From NCBI GenBank assembly GCA_035640715.1, contig DASQVO010000483.1:1-14354 (forward strand): 14,354 nt of DNA, given 5' to 3'. This DNA comes from DASQVO01 sp035640715 (GTDB lineage: Bacteria > Actinomycetota > Actinomycetes > Streptosporangiales > Streptosporangiaceae). This document shows positions 12,809 to 14,354 of this stretch, in pieces. Position 1 is the first letter of the stretch. Each line of letters begins with the position of its first letter. A model generated the notes under the pieces. It saw only the letters and a program-made list of their open reading frames with translations. It ran no database searches and was not told where the DNA came from. Position numbers and translations under genes: made by a program.

Positions 12809-13796
12809 ACCCGATCCGGTCCCTGACCAGCGTCATCGTCTCACGGGCAACCTTGCCGGCCCGCGCGGCGCCATCCGCGAGCAGCCGGTCGAGGCCTGCC
12901 TCGTCGGCGAGCACTTTCTCGGTCTTCTCCCTGATCGGCGCGAAGGTCTGGACGACAATCTCGGCGAGGTCCTTCTTGAACTTCCCGTAGCCGGAACTGC
13001 CGTAGGACGCCTCGATCGCCGCGATCGATTCGCCGGTCAGCGCCGAGTAGATGCGCAGCAAGTTCGTGACGCCGGGCTTGGCCTCCTCGTCGGCGCGCAC
13101 CTCGGTGCCGGGATCGGTGACCGCCCGTGCGATCTTCCTGCGGATCTGGGCGGGGTCATCGAGCACGTCCACGATGCCCTGCGGGGACGACGCCGACTTG
13201 CTCATCTTGATGGCCGGGTCCTGCAGGTCGGCGATCTTGGCCACGGCGGCCAGAATGTACGGATCGGGCAGGACGAACGTCTCGCCGAACCGGTGGTTGA
13301 ACCGCTGTGCGAGATCCCGGGTCAGCTCGAGATGCTGGCGCTGGTCCTCCCCGACCGGCACCTGGTCAGCCTGGTACAGCAGGATGTCGGCCGCCTGCAG
13401 GATCGGGTAGGTGAACAGGCCGACGGACGCCTGCTCTGACCCGCTCTTGGCCGCCTTGTCCTTGAACTGCGTCATCCGGCTCGCCTCACCGAACCCGGTG
13501 ATACAGCCGAGTACCCAGGCGAGCTCAGTGTGCTCAGGCACGTGGCTCTGCACGAACAGTGTGCAGCGGTCCGGCTCAAGGCCCGCGCCGAGCAGCTGCG
13601 CCGCGGCGACCCGGCTCCGGCGGCGCAGCGCATCGGGGTCATGCGGCAGCGTGATCGCGTGCAGGTCCACGACGCAGTAGAAAGCGTCGTGAGTATCCTG
13701 CAGTGCCACCCACTGCCGGACGGCGCCGAGATAATTGCCGAGGTGAAACGAATCGGCGGTGGGCTGGATGCCAGATAGCACGCGTGGCCGGGACAT
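12774..13796 (-). CDS. trpS: Tryptophanyl-tRNA synthetase
   Basis: Class I aminoacyl-tRNA synthetase charging tRNA-Trp in the cytoplasm. The 340-residue protein begins SRPRVLSGIQPTADSFHLGN, with HLGN (18-21) as the HIGH motif, followed by VDLHAIT, VLGCITGFGEASRMTQFKDK, GLFTYPILQAADILLY, VPVGEDQRQHLELTRD and KMSKS (197-201). All the expected elements are present at normal length. I chose ATG 13796, where family homology starts, over the in-frame TTG 13838, because the extra 14 residues resemble nothing and a TAGACT hexamer seven bases before this ATG fits a leaderless message; no Shine-Dalgarno is visible. Its last 35 bases overlap the 3' end of the carboxypeptidase gene on the opposite strand. 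The sequence resembles the Streptomyces-type TrpRS with GIQPTA.SFH. I cannot tell whether another TrpRS exists elsewhere. Confidence 0.96.
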   Translation of the reverse strand: MSRPRVLSGIQPTADSFHLGNYLGAVRQWVALQDTHDAFYCVVDLHAITLPHDPDALRRRSRVAAAQLLGAGLEPDRCTLFVQSHVPEHTELAWVLGCITGFGEASRMTQFKDKAAKSGSEQASVGLFTYPILQAADILLYQADQVPVGEDQRQHLELTRDLAQRFNHRFGETFVLPDPYILAAVAKIADLQDPAIKMSKSASSPQGIVDVLDDPAQIRRKIARAVTDPGTEVRADEEAKPGVTNLLRIYSALTGESIAAIEASYGSSGYGKFKKDLAEIVVQTFAPIREKTEKVLADEAGLDRLLADGAARAGKVARETMTLVRDRIGFIPRMGGAAAG

Positions 13797-13803
13797 GACC
13801 GTG

Positions 13804-13809
13804 AGTCTA
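13804..13809 (-). promoter_or_regulatory. Candidate -10 element for leaderless trpS
   Basis: TAGACT (TANNNT type) ends seven bases before ATG 13796, the spacing expected for a leaderless transcript. A TTGACT further upstream (13838-13833) is 23 bases away, too far to be a normal -35. Confidence 0.35.
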
Positions 13810-13837
13810 TGGACACCCACCCCGTGAACGCGAGTCA

Positions 13838-13866
13838 ATAGCCGCCATATGGCATGAGGCGGCTAT
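13838..13866. terminator. Perfect 9-bp hairpin between guaB3 and trpS
   Basis: ATAGCCGCC (13838-13846) and GGCGGCTAT (13858-13866) pair perfectly across 11 bases, beginning 11 bases after the guaB3 stop. No U-tract follows. It could terminate guaB3 transcription or be an operator just upstream of the trpS promoter. Confidence 0.45.
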
Positions 13867-13877
13867 CACGCTTCGGT

Positions 13878-14354
13878 CTACCGGCGCTGCCGGCCCGCGG
13901 GGCCCCCGGACACCGCCGGGGGCTGTGGGCCGTGGGCGTCACGCGGGGCGCCGGGAGCGACGACCACCTCGACCCGCTGGAACTCCTTCAGGTCGGAGTA
14001 CCCGGCCGTGGCCATCGTCCTGCGCAGCGCGCCCATCAGGTTCATCGACCCGTCCGGGACGGCAGATGGCCCGTGCAGGATCTGCTCGATCGTCCCGGCA
14101 GTCCCGACGTTGACCCGCTCCCCCCGCGGCACCTCCGGGTGGGTCGCCTCGCTGCCCCAGTGGTATCCGCGGCCAGGCGCCTGCTCCGCGCGCGCCAGCG
14201 GTGAGCCGACCATTACCGCGTCGGCACCGCAGGCCAGCGCCTTGGCGATGTCGCCGCTGCGGGTCATGCTCCCGTCGGCGATCACATGCACGTACCGGCC
14301 GCCGGACTCGTCAAGGTAATCCCGCCTGGCCGCCGCCACGTCCGCGATGGCGGT
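13878..14354 (-). CDS. guaB3: GuaB3-family IMP dehydrogenase-like protein (5' end outside window)
   Basis: C-terminal 158 residues of a GuaB3-type protein, a TIM-barrel relative of IMP dehydrogenase conserved in actinobacteria. The frame is open to the window edge, so the N-terminus and most of the barrel are missing. Visible motifs are AAARRDYLDESGGRYVHVIA, DGSMTRSGDIAKALACGADA, VMVGSPLARAEQAPGRGYHW, PRGERVNVG and SMNLMGALRRTMATAGYSDL, ending EFQRVEVVV. These match the GuaB3 C-terminus as I know it from mycobacteria and streptomycetes. A Pro/Gly/Arg-rich tail of about 24 residues follows (from APGAPRD) and is probably disordered. No CBS domain appears in this part. Its exact role in guanine nucleotide metabolism is less settled than that of GuaB2. 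It reads toward trpS, 81 bases away. Confidence 0.94.
   Translation of the reverse strand, partial: TAIADVAAARRDYLDESGGRYVHVIADGSMTRSGDIAKALACGADAVMVGSPLARAEQAPGRGYHWGSEATHPEVPRGERVNVGTAGTIEQILHGPSAVPDGSMNLMGALRRTMATAGYSDLKEFQRVEVVVAPGAPRDAHGPQPPAVSGGPAGRQRR

Noticed and set aside
13833..13838. TTGACT as -35 for trpS
   Set aside because: It is 23 bases from the TAGACT -10, beyond workable spacing, so only the -10 was kept.

Overview
The window is GC-rich bacterial chromosome. GTG and TTG starts are frequent, genes are tightly packed, and the gene content points to an actinomycete. The gene set (biotinylated acyl-CoA carboxylase alpha chain, LpdA-type flavoprotein, M20 amidohydrolase, D,D-carboxypeptidase, TrpRS, GuaB3) appears in the same relative order as accA3, lpdA, amiA1, dacB1, trpS and guaB3 in Mycobacterium tuberculosis, as I recall that genome, but far more compactly. 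TrpRS and the flavoprotein look closer to Streptomyces-type sequences than mycobacterial ones, so I infer a non-mycobacterial actinomycete and do not name a genus. I see no prophage, transposase, CRISPR array, rRNA or tRNA.

Layout. (1) 1-2730, minus: a long membrane-anchored PAS-GGDEF-EAL cyclic-di-GMP enzyme, C-terminus cut by the window edge. (2) 2731-3415: a 0.7-kb control region with a good sigma-70-like promoter for that gene, two copies of a 9-bp word in inverted orientation around the promoter, a leader mini-ORF overlapping the start codon, and a candidate 22-residue ORF. (3) 3416-5526, plus: acyl-CoA carboxylase alpha chain followed 5 nt later by a small DUF5313-like membrane protein. 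(4) 5527-5770: a dense set of GC-rich hairpins, including a duplicated nested palindrome, between convergent genes. (5) 5771-11434, minus: a four-gene run read as B12-dependent mutase large subunit, YbdK-type carboxylate-amine ligase, M20 amidohydrolase, NAD(P)H-quinone dehydrogenase. (6) 11561-12808, plus: secreted, C-terminally anchored D-Ala-D-Ala carboxypeptidase with a KIG box in place of K[T/S]G. (7) 12774-13796, minus: trpS, whose 3' end overlaps the carboxypeptidase gene tail-to-tail. (8) 13878-14354, minus: C-terminal part of guaB3.

How the genes relate. The carboxylase alpha chain and the mutase large subunit could serve consecutive steps of propionyl-CoA to succinyl-CoA conversion, but each lacks its partner here (beta chain and B12-binding small subunit respectively), and they lie in separate transcription units. 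The ligase and amidohydrolase overlap by 14 nt and probably act on a common amide metabolite, which is inferred from context only.

Most of the window is ordinary core genome. The parts most worth a second look are the regulatory DNA before the cyclic-di-GMP gene, the hairpin cluster at 5537-5736, the unusual cysteine pair in the flavoprotein, the ligase/amidohydrolase pair and the KIG box of the carboxypeptidase. I found no convincing undescribed multi-gene system.
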